This document shows, piece by piece, positions 26,101 through 39,980 of a DNA stretch of 64,000 bases (positions within the stretch are counted from its first letter, which is position 1; every line of letters begins with the position of its first letter). The translations under genes were made by a program, and so were the position numbers. The notes beneath the pieces were generated by a model that saw nothing but the letters and a program-made list of their open reading frames with translations, was not told the origin of the DNA and made no database searches. Source of the DNA: Mugil cephalus (taxonomy: Eukaryota; Chordata; Actinopteri; Mugiliformes; Mugilidae); the NCBI RefSeq assembly GCF_022458985.1, contig NC_061786.1, positions 7,034,001-7,098,000 on the forward strand, read 5' to 3'.

Positions 26101-29100
26101 ACCTGCACTTTAAACCTATTTTTTCTGGAGATCTCCAGACTTCCTTAGTCTCCAGATAAAGCTGCTCTGTCTTCTCTGTGTTCATCTCCATGTGTTTGTA
26201 TCATCTTCTCTCTGCGGCCTTCAAACCAGCACATTTTGTACCAGATGTCTCTGGCAGGCAGATGACACTGACACACAAACAGAGATGAGCATGTGTTGAA
26301 TGAGCCGTGTGAACAACACTGACTAGTAAAATCCGCAGAACCCAGACGCTTTGATATCTTCAGTGCATAAGAAAAGACAGCAGTGACTGAGAGCTAGTAC
26401 AGTACATCAAGCAACAACTTCCACCACAGAAACTGTGGAAAGGTTTTTGTTTTGATAATTCTTTTGGGAATTTTGACACAAGCCGTTTAAGGGCACGAAA
26501 GGGGAAATGACTTCAACTGTTGGGCATGCAGGGGAAAGTGTCACCCACTGATTAGAGGGCAAGTAAATGCCTTGAGAGTCACGGACACAAATATTAACAT
26601 GACAGCCTTGACTGAAGACGAGACGAAAACTCAGGAAACTTTCATGTCCTTCTAAAAGTTTCACAACATGTGCGGCCCATCCGTTTAAATAGAATAATAA
26701 AACAGCAAACACACACCGGCTCAAGATAACAGATGCAGCAAAACTAGATCAGTTGTCCTTCTGGGTGACACTGCTAAAGGGCCTGTTCACATCTTGCATT
26801 AAGATCCAATCTGGACGAGTCGGTGGCGTAAAACACAGGTGTGAACACCCCCAGGATGCAATGAGGCTACAATGAGATCCGATTTCTGAACACATTTGGA
26901 GGTGGTCTGGCTCGCATGTGTCAAAAATTGCATTAAAGAACTGCAACTCATTCATTCATTATGTATTTCCTCATTGACTAGTGTCTTTATTTATCTTTAT
27001 TACCAGAGATTAGGGTGCGTATAGAAACACAATCTAAGCTTTGTGTAGGTCTAACAAATGGGCAGAGGATAATAAATAATAAGTTAACGTGTGTGCCCAT
27101 TCATCAGAGACAGCAGCTGTTAAAGTATTCTACAGAGCCCCAGATATGTCAGCGTTTATTTGCATACAGAGCGTAAAACTGAGATCAGATCTGGAGACGC
27201 ATGTTAATGCCAGCACTGAACACACGTACCTAAAGCTGGTCACTTGTGAACAGATTGCTCAAATTGGATCTTAATGCAAGGTCTGAACAGGCCCACTGAA
27301 TCGTGGATACAATCCATAGCTTTTCACATACTATTTTTAACTTACTGTAAAGCCCATCTCCCACAGTATGCAAGGGAAAAATATGCAAATATACCTAAAC
27401 CTATGCACGCTTTCTGAACTTGCAGGCATGCGTGAAAAACAAACGGCTAGTCAGGAAAAGCATCTGTCAGGGGTTTCTCTGTAACTGTCCAACACTAGGA
27501 GACGTCCAGCCATGAGCCTGCTGCCACATGGAGGAACCAAGAGTGAGTCATCTTCAAACTCAGACACACATGATGAAGGAAATTCATAGGGAGAGAAAAA
27601 AAGGGCTGAAAATAATCTGGCGCTCGCCTGGTTTAAGAATTTAAGAAGTGGAAAAATATTTAAAGAGCATTTAGATGACTCACGCAGACTAAAACATGGG
27701 TGTGCGTCTGGGAGCAAAAACTAAAATCGCAGAGGATCACCACTTTCTGATCCCAGTGGTAGAAAAAATAACATGTTGCCCACCAAAATGTAGGCAGGAA
27801 GTGAGCGGAGTCAGGAACCTTAAAATAGCTTCTCCAGAGTCTCTGTGTTTATTTATCTCCCATTTTCTCCATCCTGAAAAGGGGTCATGGGAAAACCAAA
27901 TAAGCAGTTGGGAAGCAGCAAGCGTGTTAGAGGTGGGGCTGGATCAAAGCGTTACAGGGCAGCTGAAGCATTTGTGGAGACGCCTAAGACAGCCTTGACA
28001 AAGATGGAATAAAACTAGCTTTTTTTTTCTCATATGGAGCAGGAGCAAGACTCACCTCTTGAGGTCCACAGTGGTGACATTGAAGACGACTCCTTTAAGC
28101 CACAGTATCATGAAGAGCCTCTGAGAGAAGGGGCAGTTCCCGATGCTCTCGCCATCGCTTCCCGCCTTAAATAAACAAATAGACAGTGAGTTAGACAAGA
28201 TGTAGATTAACTATTAGAACTAGGTAGCGGGTAACATTCCAGCTGAGCACACAAAAGACAAATGGAAATGTTCCAGATTAAAAAAGAAAAACACCCAGCA
28301 GACAAAGATCTTAACAGTTTTCTTTAAGGGATTGACCTTGTCTTATTAGTTTGGGCCGAAACAGAAAGAGGTCCTGATAATCTTGGCAGAGATCACATCT
28401 CTGTTGCACAACCTTTATAGCCTGGGGCGTTTTTACTGCACTCACCCAGAGAGGGTTCATTTCAGACAATGACTCTTTCAGGCAGCCTTCGAAAAAGCCT
28501 CGAGTAGGAGGGTAAGAGCGGAGAACTGGCCCCTTGTCTTTAAGCTCACTTCCCCTCCATTAATCGGCACACACCACTGTCTCAAGAGTAACAGGAAACT
28601 TATGGAGTGATTAAGGCTTGCGTGGACTCTTGTTTCCCCTTTAGCTAGACTGCACAAACACAAGGCTGAGCAGTGGAGGGAACTAGATGAATGGAGGCGG
28701 CGTGTGCCCTCCAAATTAGTGACCAACGCTCATCGCTCAGCTACACAGCGGAGAGAGGAGGGAGCTTTGAGTAGAAGAAATCAAGATCAATTTATAATCT
28801 GAACTTGAGAAAAGATGCCATACAGTCTGATCAACTTGTAGAAAAGGATGGAAAGTGAACAACAGCAATGGCATCCCGTCTCCCTCTCCAAGTCATCAGA
28901 AAAGTTATGCGAGGGTGCTGGAAACCATCAGAGAGATCTCCTCTCTCTCCAGTGGCCATTCATCTCTTTGTCCTCGGCTCTCCCTTCTGTCTCTAATCAT
29001 TTCAATTATGCCTTGCTGGGCTCGACGCAGCCATGTAGGGACAAATATCATCCGTCTTCCACATCAGACGGGAGACTAAACATTTCAGTTGATTTGTTGA

Positions 29101-32100
29101 GTGCTGAAGAGTTCGACGACCGATTTAATTTCATTTTACCGCATCGCGACAAGGAGACATATCATTGCGAAACTTAACAGATATTGTTTTAGCTCTTTTA
29201 AAATGAATGCCACATTGACAAAAATGTAACTTTTTCTAAGCACCAGCACACATCCAGTGTGTGGCTGAGGTGCTCTGTAACTCTGTGGGTACACTTCTGC
29301 TGAGGTTTGCCTTTTTTGTTCACAATTCTCAAGTAAGTCTGGAATGCACTTCTTCATTCAGAGTATTACTGTAGCACAGCCTCTGAAACGGCTGAATGCC
29401 GTTTCTCCTTTGTTCGCCTCTTGTGTCGTCCACCAGTGCTCACTGCTCACTCACTGCAGCTCTCACTCCTTTCCATTCGTTGCAGCGGCTGCAGAGATGA
29501 AGTGTCTGCACACGAGTACTTTTTACACAAATCCACAGTGCTGCTGCACAAATGCTGCACGCACACTGGCAAAGGGCACTGGATAAAAAAAATTCAAATC
29601 AGTTTTCACTTAAATAACTTGCATGACTATTTGTTTAATATCAGAGATGCGCACACCGACCGGTCTTCAATAGAGGACTTTGTTTGGGAGAGTTCAGTCA
29701 GTCCAGCAGCTCCTTGCTGGTGTGGACAGGCCGGCTGCTGTTGTCCTCTGCGTGACGCCCAGTGGGACGGCTCTGTTTGATCTGCCTGCTGGCTCTCATT
29801 GTACTGCAACTGTCCTCTTCCCTCTCCCCCTCCGAATTCAATATCTGAAAAGCTTGGATTAGATCACTGCCATTGTTCAGCAAATGAAAGTCCTCTTTTC
29901 ACATTACATGATTCAATTCCAGAATAAAGCTCCAGCATTGAAGTCTTGGGGGTATCATGCTCCACGGCCAAAACTAGCCTGGACTAGCATTAGTTGATTC
30001 TTAGGGGATCAAAAAGACATCAATGGGATGATTACTCCATTTTCACCTACAGAGAACCATTCAGTTCTTGTTCAAGGGTGGTAACGCACCACAGCAACGG
30101 TTCCCATGGCAATAGGCAGAAGATATGACACGGGAAGCGGAGCGCAGGGGGTGGGGGGGGATTACCAATTCACAGGTGAACACAGTTTGAAGTGTGCTCT
30201 CTTTTTGTATGGATATAAAAAGGCAAAACAAATGAAGTAATATAATTTGTAAATCAAAATGTGTTTACTGTACTTCCTCGTACTGAGTTGCTATTAAACG
30301 GAGTTCATTTGAGTCCTGGGTCTCGAGTGGCTGAGAAGAAGGCCACGGCAGCTGTGAAAGACATTTCACACTTTTCTTCCTCTCAGTCTGTTCTCAGAGC
30401 CGTGGCAGGACTCCTACCCTCTGGAGTCTGCAGCAGAACAGACTGCAGCTCTCTGCCAAAAGACTCTGACAGCAGAGAACTGCTGCATGAGGAGAGAGAG
30501 AGAGAGGGCGGGAAAGAGATATCACAGGAAATAGAGAGGAAATTAGGGATGATATGCAGTGCCTACATGAAGAAGAACAAGAGGTGACGGATGCTTTAAG
30601 AGGGAGGAAGAGGAAAGATAGCAAGCTTCTGAGGGAGTGTGCTCTTTGGCGCAGTGCTTCTTCTTCCTCCTCCTCCTCCCTCCCTCCCTCTTTATTCCTC
30701 TCCCCTTATCCTGGGCCCCTCTGTGAAGTCAGAGGGGGCTGGGCGTCTCGAGAGTAGGGAGAAACTATTCCAGAAATGTCCTGTTACTCCCGCCGAAGAG
30801 GGTGCTTTGTTTAGTTTAAGTGACGATGCTGGTGGGGCTGCATTTCCGCCGAGCACTAAAAGAACAGCAGCTTCTCCCCCCGACCCCACATTTTACTGTA
30901 CTGGACTCAACTGAAGCGATGTTCAGCAAGAACTGTCTGGACAGCATTTATTGGTAGCATCAGAATCGTCATTTTCATCAGAAAAGTCCCTCTCCAGGAT
31001 GTCTTCTGTGGATCCACAACAATTTAGGAAATCCAGCTTGATATTTAAGTAAAGATTATGGCCTTAAACAAGTTGGAAGATTTTCAGGAAAGCCCCACAA
31101 ATATTGTCCTCTTTCAGCCAACTAGCAGTTTCCAGAAGGCCACTGTTAATAGTTTGACATTCAAAGAAGGGCTTCTGGAGAAGCCTCTGTAAAGCTGCAA
31201 CACAAAGCACTTTTTGTTTGCGGTGTTTCAGGCACGTCATCAGTTAGCAAAGTGAGAGAAAAACAACACCCCAATAAAACACTCAAATGAGGGGAGAAAT
31301 TATGATACAGCAGAGCCTTAAAAGGTAAAAAAAAATATATTTACCAAGAAGTAAACAAAGCCATTACCAAATACAAGCAGCTTTCACAGCAACACTTAGG
31401 AGGCAAATAACAGGTCACGCACTGGGAATTGTTGTGTTAAAAAAAACGACACCATCTTTCACACAGATTCATGCAGCGATTTCCCCCCGGTGTCTATAAC
31501 AGCGTCTGAGCCACAAGAGCAGCAACGGTTGACAGCTGCTAACAGGCCCCCAGCTTTATTTAGGCTGAATGGGGATAGATAGGTCAACAGATTCTTGTTT
31601 ATTTAATGCCAAGCACACACAGCTGCCCAGTGGAGGGCGTGAGTCATGTTCAAGTTGGGTGCTATGTAGGAGTTGGTGTCCAGGACAGTGAGGCCCAGCA
31701 ACAGTACAATGACGCACAGTCAGCCATGGCGGCAGTCAAACACAACATGTCTTCTCCAAAACAGTGAGGTCATACCTCTTATCACTTCCTCTGTAATCGT
31801 TCAGCCGATGATGTAAAGCCCTCAAAATCTCGACAGCGATGAGCATGATTCTAAGATTAGGCAATTAGACTAAACATTATACGACCTTCTCAAGTCCAGT
31901 CCTATAACATTTTACAAGCAACCACATAAAACACGAGGTTTTCAACCACCATTCCCTTTTCTCAGGGATTGAAAGGGTCACTATGTCTTTACAGATGATG
32001 TGATGTCACTATTGAAAAAGTCAGCAGACAGGGACAATGGGTCTTGTTCATGCTGTGCACGTTCCTCACAGTCTCCGCTCAGCCTAAGTTTAGTAACATG

Positions 32101-35100
32101 ACGGGCCTTGCCTCCCCCTCCCCGACACATTTCATATTCTAAATTGGTTGGGCTGCTCAGCAAGTTCAAGCCACACTTGACCGAATAAGGAACTGGCGAT
32201 GTAACGAGCGCTGCTGCTCTCCTCCTCCTGCTCTGACACACAGCAGGAATGTCCGTTGGAAAGTGGGCAGCTGTGGCAACGTCACGGCAGCACCTCGCCC
32301 TTTTCGCTGGACAAGTATACAGGCTGGTTTGGGATAATAATAAAATTAGACTGAGGAGTCGGACCCCAAAACTAACTGCTTTTTTAAACATGATCTGTCA
32401 GCTTATGGAGGTCTTGGTTGTGTGTGCTGAATAGAACCAGGTTCTATTCAGCCATGCTGTATATTTGAGGCAGATGCTCATATCTGAAAACTCTGTACAC
32501 TTCAGAATATTAGATTATTAGATTTTTTTGTTTCTTAAAATAATATATGAGATATAATATAAAATAATATATGATAATAAAAAAGAGAACTGTCAGTTCA
32601 CTCTGGTAAAATAACTACATTATTTAATTATATTGCTAAATTTCAAACCTATTTTTTAATTTTGTACTGCAGTTTCTGTCAGAAGACCAGTCACATAGCA
32701 ACATACTACAGACGTAGGGAACCCAACATTTATCAAACCTTCGAGAAACCATGTCAACCAGGCCTCTGTGCCTGAATGACTCCACTAAGACGGGGGGGGG
32801 GTGAGGGTGAGTGTACAGAGGAGTCAGATTTTGCTGGAACATGGAAACCCCATCACATCCTTGGTGTGGCTCTGACTCAGGCTGACATCACTCAGTGGAA
32901 ACCTTAAGACTTCCAGGCAGACACAGGCCTACTGTGCTGGAGCGCTGGACTGATGCGCCACAGCCATCAGATTCCATGGAAAGTTGGCGGCTGGCATCTA
33001 ACAGAGGCTGTGCAACTATGTTACGGCAATGATGTAAGCCACGTCAATAATAACCACCGCATTCGGCGTCAGCGTAGAAGATGATAACAGTCAGTTCAGA
33101 CGTCTGGAGTCACAGCATGAGTGCTGGTGATGAGTAATACAGATCCAACATGACGGAAAAACAAACACACAGCCGTGTGGGAGAACAGCATGGACCAACA
33201 ATCATCCCCCTGCTAGGGTTGTTGTTTCAAGTGTCTAATACAAACAGCAAGCTACATACTGAAGTCAGCCCCAGCTCCACCTCTCCACCCACCAAACACA
33301 TTCACAGACCCCCACACAGATGTATGCACTCACACTTGCTCACCCGCACATACAAAACCCAAATGTCTGTTTCTTTCTAACGCAACAACATCTCAAACAT
33401 AATAAATGATTCAATGTTGCAAGTCCTTCAGAAAAAAATGTCTTGTCCAGACAGCTGTGAAACACCCACTGGCATACGCACAATGTCAGGATGCCATAAA
33501 AGTTAGATATGTGAATGGCAACACAAGCCTGCGCCATGGCCACACAGACACTGGCCTCATCTGTAACTCCGGGCAGACTGAGTGTCTAGTTTGAGTCTCC
33601 AGCGAGTTGCCCGTCAGTACCAGTGTGGCAAAAATAAAACATGCAAAGCATTTGAAGAGAGCATGAACGAGGTTTTCAGTTTGCAGTTACTCTATAGTTA
33701 TACACCGTGTTACCACATAACAAGTGTGGCATGCACGCAAGCTGATACAGATTTTATTTATTTATTTATTTATTTTTATTTTTATGGCCGTTACGTGCTG
33801 ACAACTTTTCGGAGGTGATATTGGAGCCGATACTGCCTCCATGTACATGAAATGACACAATGATAACAAATGTCCCCAGTCTCAATTTAACCACTGAATT
33901 TAAATAATATTTAACGTTCTCATGCATACAAAATAAACAGTTAAAAGAGGTAGAGCACAAGTATTTTCCAGTTTCCAGTGGCAAGCACTCTGCTGGGAAA
34001 ATTTACATATATCAGCGAACGCATCTGCATATCAGCAGCGGTTCATATGCAGGTGCAAAAATATCAGCCCTCTCTATTATGTACTGCATTTTATTTGAAT
34101 TCTTAACTTTTGCTGCCATTGAAAAGAATTCCAGTATTATATATATATATATTTTTTTTTATAAAATATTCAACTGAATTAATCTTTTCATAGTTCCTGT
34201 GACTGGGATCTTAACATCACCAAGGGAAGCGCTCCACTAGCCTTCTTATGCCAGGGCTTCAGTGACACAGAAAGCCTTGATGGCGAACGCAGACACCCGA
34301 AGCAGTGTGCAACTTGATGGAGAACTGAGCCAAGAAAGAAGGCCCTCGTCACTCTATCCTTCATGTTCACACACTACGCCTCGGGTCCTTCGGTGGGCTC
34401 GGATGTGAAGAACAGCACGTGAAACACAAGCAGACTGGATCATGTTGAGACTGATTGAGTTACATGTGTAGCGAGCAGGGAAGATTCTCCTCGTTTAAGG
34501 GGTCACACCACTTTGACAGTGAAGATGATGAAACAGAGAGGTAGAGTTAGAGGTTCGCTTCTCCTCTGTATCCTGATCTGGTGGGATTGCTGGAGTAGCC
34601 ATTACAGCCCTATTAGATAACAGGTAACACACACCGATTCAAGGCTTTTTGGGAGGCTCCATTCCTCAAAGTCCAGTCGCTCTAGGTTGGCCTCACTTCC
34701 CGTCTTTCAGTTTACAGGAAAATTCTCTATTAGTTATCAGCTTCCTGGCCGGGGCAACACAAACGAGACAATCGCTTCCTCCTCCTAATGGGTTGAATTA
34801 AGATTCTACTGTGGATATACTGGCACAAGGATTTTATAACGGAGGCACTCATTCAAAGGCACTGTGGACATAAAAGTTGCGCCAATCCAGGTTACATTCT
34901 AGTTAAATGAACATAAATTAGCCTCTGTCATATGATAACGGAGTGAATGATGGCAAATCCCCTCTTCAAACTGGTGTAATAACACAATTCCAGATCGATT
35001 TGGACGGACGCCAGAGAGTCAGTCGACCAGACAGTTACAAAGAAGAAGCAGTGACGGGCCAGGTGCTGCAGAAGCACATTCAGCGAAAGCTCAGCACTCT

Positions 35101-38100
35101 ACAACAGTAACAAGCCATTAATCTTTGTACCCTCACTCGAAAATGTCGACTGCTGTACCAATATATAGTTGTGGTAAATAAACTGCTGTATTGATTTTTC
35201 TATTAAAAAAAAAACAACAAAATACACTCAAGACACCCAAGAGAGAGAGAGGAATTGTTTATTTTAAGCAGGAAGAACCATGCAAACAACAAAGAAATTG
35301 TGTCTACTGCTGCATAATTACCGTTCTCCATCAAAGGTTACAGCTTGGGGGTCAACTGCGCAACTGCTGTCAAAATCTCTACAAGCCACACATGGGCCCG
35401 CAATTTCATGTGACGGCACAGTTAGTGCTCAAAAAGGTCATTGTGTTTCTATAAAAACAACACATCACAAGGCAAAATGTCACATGCTGTAACTGATAGC
35501 ACAATATGACATGAACAGTTTTTTCCAAGGCCTTTTGAATAAACTTCAAAGAACAAAGCCCTTAACGTCTACTAGGAGTTTAACGCATATCAATAAACTT
35601 AAATCTGAGTTGCCATTAATGGAGAGAACAGACAATGATCAGTCCTACACAACTGCTGCACTGTTGAGAGCTCTCTCTGGCGTGTCGCCACTTCCATCTC
35701 CACCGTTCCCAAGGGACTTTCCTGAAGGACATACACAAACACAGATGGGCTCTTGTGCCATCCTGACTTCTGGTTCTTCTTAAGCATGTTTACTGGCTCT
35801 GCTGCCTGCTGGCAAGAGCGCATAAGTCTGAAGGCAGCAGAAGGCTTAGCAACCAGTCCCGTGACCCTGGCACAGTTTGAGCCAGCAGACGCGTACACAA
35901 GCAGAGATAAAGCCTGACTCTTTCTCTTAACTCATCCATATTCTGTTCACCGTCATACAGTCAGGTCACACACTAGAGGGGAATGACGCACCCCTGCATG
36001 CCTATCCTGAATTAATTCAGGGAATCTTTGTAAAGGTGTGAAAACCTCAATAAAAACATGGCAATGTGTGAGGATCCACTGAAGATAATTATGCACACGA
36101 ACAATATTGAATCTTCTTCACCATCTTTGAGTAGTAACACGAGCCACCCACTTCACTAAAGTCAGGATGGCTTTCCAGAAAACACCAATCAAAGCTAATT
36201 CAATTACCTAATGATGGACCCAATAGAGTGGACCGTGATTTAGAAGGCAAATGACTTTATCTTAATATAAGATAAACTATTTAAAGAACAGACGTACAAA
36301 GTGGTTCCCTTCTTTTCCTCCCTTTCAGCTTTCTGTTAGAGAGACACGTGCCTTAGGTTCATAACTGAATCTATGTCTAAACCTGCTGATGTGGATGGAT
36401 GCTAGGAGATCACCCTTCAGAGCACACCATCGAAAACAATAGTTAATCTGCTGTGCTGTGCTGTGCTGTGGTCAAGGGTCGATCTTTCGTCTTGCAAAGT
36501 CATTGTAAAATGCTCATATGCAATCAAGAACTATAAAATCAGACAATTACAAGCCTCACTCCGACACCCTCTACGTGTTCCCATGGAACTGTGACAACTG
36601 TTGCTATAAACAGTGTAGGCTGACAACTTGCACGATCATCAAAGTATCTCTAAACCGAGTCCGTCAGCTACTTTTAATGAGTAAACATTGCTTCCTCTGC
36701 TTACACTACACAAACAGCAATTTGGCAACTCGTGTTCTGGAAGCGTCATTAGTCAACTTGGATATGTGGCAGCTCCCTAACGGATCTGACACGGCTGTGT
36801 GTGGAGAGCACACACAGTTTGTTATCAGCTGTTCCCAGAGGCCTGGCTCACAGCAATGCGCCTATGACAACCTGCATGCCTCCCATTGTCTCCCATGGCT
36901 GTGTTTAATGCCGCACCATGAGAACGACGGCATCAATAATAGATGTGGACAAGTCAGATGCTGGTACATAACGCAGGGCTGCGTGAGGCCGAAAGAAACG
37001 AAGGGCTGTCACACTTCCACGCAGACATTTCGAGCAAATGCACAAAGACAGAAACTTCTGGTTGCACAGTTCAACAAGGGAGGGGTTGAGAGGGAAGAGT
37101 TGGCCAGGACTGTAAACCTTCCAGGCCTCAGGATGATGTAACCTCTCCCGTAGGCTGTGAAAGGTAGTTATAGAAATGTTGTTGGCTAGTTTGTTCCCAT
37201 CTGTTCTGCCTTTATACCGAGGGGCCTGTTCCTTAGACTCATCGGCCCCCCTCCTTATAAAAAGGCTTCTCTTTAAAGAGCCAGCTAGAAGAATACAAAC
37301 AATCTGGAAAACTCAGAGTTTAAATTTATACAAGGTAAATCAGTCAGAAAGAGTTCTTTTTGATTACCTTTCCCAAAAGTAATTACATAAGCTTTTAAAA
37401 AAAGAACATCACAATTACTCTAGTCACTACCACCCACGACTTCTCCCAGACAATTCAGGACCATACCGCCCCCTCCCACTACCACAGCCCCCCCTGTCCC
37501 AGTGTGGGTCTCTCCCCCTTTTCTTTCCTGGGCCATTTTCCCGCTCTGGGAATCAGCAGGCTGAAGAAAGAATAAAGCTGTTCACAACCATCCACCACCA
37601 TCAACACGCTCACTAAAGACTCACAGAGGCACAGATGCTGTTTGTGGGGTACAGCCGATATCACAAAAATACACTCACTTGTCAGTTATACCTATGTCCT
37701 AATATAACTGCGCTGCACTAAATGTTAACATCATGAAGGTCATGGTATTGTTATAGTAGCTGTTCATCATGAAGGCTGTGGTTTGTAGTACTATTAAATT
37801 GTATCACACCTACACATGCCCCTGTCATTTTGACAAAACAACCCACTTTAATAAGTGGGCTAGGCTAAATAACAGACACACTTCAGGTCCAGTTTACCCG
37901 CACACAGCCGCGTTCTCCAAACTGACCATCCGGCTGAACCACCACCTTTCTGATGCTGCTTCAACGTAATCTGAACACTATACCACCATTCACAAAGAGG
38001 GGTTTAGTGCAGGGCAGATTGCATTAGATTGCACCAGTTTTAATAGCACACACATTGATGCGGCACGTGTGTGTATGTGAAGATCATCCACCCAGTTTTC

Positions 38101-38756
38101 TATCATTGAAACTAAATAAGATGAAATGAACAATGATAGTACACGACATACACCACTAATGATATATGCACGAAACATTCAGTAGAAACAGCAAATGGCT
38201 GGTTTTCGTCCAGAATCCATCCTCTGGGTGTTTTGTGAGAGCAGCAGAGCATTGTCCAGCACCTTTTGTTATCGAATTAGAGCCAGTGTGGAGCATGGCA
38301 GGCTGGGCTCTCCCTCCCCGCGGTGGGAGAAATCCTGCATCCGCCCTGCTGGTGACACTGCGGGCTCCACATGGCCACGGTGGAAAAGAGGGACCACAAA
38401 ACGCCCCAAAATTGCGCTCAAAGCGACAATAAACCTTCTTATAACGTCTCTGCAAGCAGAAACAAAACTGCAAAACGCGCACGCGTCGCTAGCTTAGATA
38501 AGGCTAGCTAGTTAATTAGTAGTGAAAATAGCTGTCGTTATTTTCTCCCGAAGACAAATTTTAAAGCATTTAAGTTATGGAGACGCTGCGCTGCTGTGGG
38601 TTTGGTAAAATAAAAAAAAAAAAAAATAAAAAAAAAGTGTCAAGAAAAAGACCAAGTTGTCCCGGGCGACTTGTGCTGCGGTCTTACCTTCACAAACAGC
38701 TCGATAACGGGCTCGCTATCCGCCTTCACCCCGTTCTGCGGCACCGACAGCGACAT
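23147..38756 (-). CDS. clic4: chloride intracellular channel protein 4 (clic4), complete coding region
   Basis: Coding exons on the minus strand are 38688-38756, 28056-28165, 25870-25995, 25144-25250, 23946-24127 and 23147-23311: 759 bp, 252 aa. Every junction has GT-AG ends and consistent phase. Lengths 110, 126, 107 and 182 for exons 2-5 match CLIC family gene structure. CLIC proteins have a GST-like fold, exist in soluble and membrane-associated forms, and act in trafficking, tubulogenesis and redox-dependent processes. Exon 2 carries the signature [18 protein letters not shown], with the redox cysteine at about residue 34 and the putative membrane segment after it. KKYR at 202-205 is the nuclear localisation motif described for CLIC4. 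The short N-terminus (M-S-L-S-V-P) fits CLIC4 rather than the extended CLIC5/6 forms. The first intron is 10.5 kb. The gene converges on runx3 and follows srrm1 in the same orientation. Confidence 0.95.
24128..25143 (-). other. clic4 intron 4
   Basis: Bounded by exons 4 and 5. It holds a (TG)n tract at about 25089-25110. No repeats or genes recognised otherwise. Confidence 0.85.
25996..28055 (-). other. clic4 intron 2
   Basis: Lies between the exon carrying the CPFS motif and exon 3. It contains the inverted-repeat element at 26779-27294 and otherwise no recognised feature. Confidence 0.85.
26779..27294. mobile_element. non-autonomous DNA transposon (516 bp) in clic4 intron 2
   Basis: The ends are inverted copies about 35 bp long. 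The left starts GGGCCTGTTCACATCTTGCA and the inverse of the right starts GGGCCTGTTCAGACCTTGCA, with about three mismatches overall; both continue into TTAAGATCCAAT. The interior has no transposase frame. I did not find a convincing target-site duplication, so the superfamily stays open. Confidence 0.82.
28166..38687 (-). other. clic4 intron 1 (10.5 kb)
   Basis: Large first intron. It contains a pyrimidine-rich patch near 30660-30720, a TTTA array (about 33750-33780), an imperfect (CTGTG)n near 36450-36470 and a MITE-like repeat (37670 to about 38050). A GCTAGC-rich motif at 38487-38520 lies close to exon 1. A 207-codon antisense frame at 36518-37141 has no recognisable similarity and is treated as chance. 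No nested gene recognised. Confidence 0.8.
37670..38050. mobile_element. MITE-like interspersed repeat, copy 1 (in clic4 intron 1)
   Basis: Starts TACACTCACTTGTCAGTTAT. The interior shares AAGGCTGTGGTTTG, then GGGCTAGGCTAAATAACA, with copy 2 at 39981-40358 (GAGGCTGTGGTTTG, GTGCTAGGCTGAATAACA). The right end is not clear. Confidence 0.5.
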
Positions 38757-39185
38757 TGTGTAGTTGGCTGCTTTGAAGTTTTTTATTCTTCTGACAAAGA
38801 TGAGTTTTTTTCCTCGCTCGCTGCTACCACGCCCGACTCAGCTCACGGTCCTCTTCTTCTTCCACCACTGCCCGGTTGTTGTTTTTTTTTTTTTTTTTTT
38901 TTGAAGCCCAAAAGGCGCTTTTTTTTTTGTTCTCCCAGAGGAGGAGGAGGAGGAGGAGGAGGAGGAGGACCGGGTGCTGGGAGCAAACAGAAGCGCTGTC
39001 TACTAGCAGAGGAGGCTGTTTGGATACGACTCTGTCACTTGGAGCTCAGCGAGGACGCTACACCATCTCTGGACCGCGAGACTCTCTGTTCACCGGTTTA
39101 GTGGCGAGGATAAGGATGATTAAGAGGAGGAGGAGGAGGCTGCGAAGAAGCTACGAGAGTATTTAAAGCCGTGATGTCATCACAC
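38757..39185 (-). promoter_or_regulatory. clic4 5' UTR and promoter region
   Basis: Upstream of the clic4 ATG on the minus strand. It contains poly-T/A runs (38881-38901), a GGA/TCC repeat (about 38938-38969) and a second GGA patch (39123-39139). A TATA-like element, TTTAAATA read on the minus strand, lies at 39160-39167. The near-palindrome TGATGTCATCA (39172-39182), a CRE/AP-1-like site, lies just upstream. Transcription would then begin near 39130. No transcript data are available to confirm. Confidence 0.5.
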
Positions 39186-39508
39186 TGGACGATGGGCGGA
39201 TCTGAGGAGGACCTCTCGCTCATTTTGTAACCATGGAAATGAAACTGTCCCTCAAATGTTTTTTTGAATGTCCCGTATCCAAAAAAAGTTAATCTGGGCA
39301 GATTCGGATTCACGCTTCCTTCAAAATCTCAGTGTAACCCACTCATTCAGTTTGAAAGACATTATCTCTTATTTTAGTTTTCCACAAGACGGCGCCCTAA
39401 AATTTGTAATTTATTTTATAATAGACTAACTTACTCATACAAAAAAAAATAAATAAATAAAAAATAAAGATTCAAAGTCAGCCCCGAACTTCGCGCACTT
39501 TGGAGTTT

Positions 39509-39572
39509 AGAATTTACCAAACCAGTGAAAAGAAAACAAGACTAATTTGACAATTTGTACATTTTAAAGCTG
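39509..39572. repeat. 64-bp block duplicated from/with the srrm1 3' UTR
   Basis: Shares about 60 of 64 bases, same orientation, with 41249-41312. Both contain ACTAATTTGACAATTTGTAC. Similarity stops abruptly on both sides. Confidence 0.85.
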
Positions 39573-39980
39573 AGTTTAAAATGATCCTTAAAACTCATGT
39601 AAAATAAGAAAAATGAAAAATTGCTAGCTAAATATAATCGTCTTTCCTAAAATCTTATCGTCCCGTTCTTTTGTCCCTATTATTCATCTTCTGTGTACTT
39701 ATATTTATTGTTGTATGTATCTTTGTATGTATTTTATGTTTGTGCCAATGTCTAATGGCTTCTTGTCCCAAGTTAAAACCGTTAACATTTTGACGTGATA
39801 GCAACACAAAGACTTAACACTGAACACTGTTTTTTTGTTTGTTTGTTTGTTTCCATTTTGGTTTGTTTCTTTATGTGTAATACAACTTATTATATTAGAA
39901 TTCTTTTTTATTTCCCCCAGACAGTACAAAGTAGTGTTGATGAACATTTATTTATTTTCCAATTAGTCTGTGTATGTATG

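Noticed and set aside
36518..37141. 207-codon open frame, plus strand, inside clic4 intron 1
   Set aside because: Long for chance but within expectation for 64 kb in six frames. Its composition is unlike any family I know, with no domain, no splice context and no upstream promoter. Treated as random.
38577..39101. 174-codon plus-strand frame over clic4 exon 1 and promoter
   Set aside because: Antisense shadow running through poly-T, poly-Lys and poly-Gly simple repeats.
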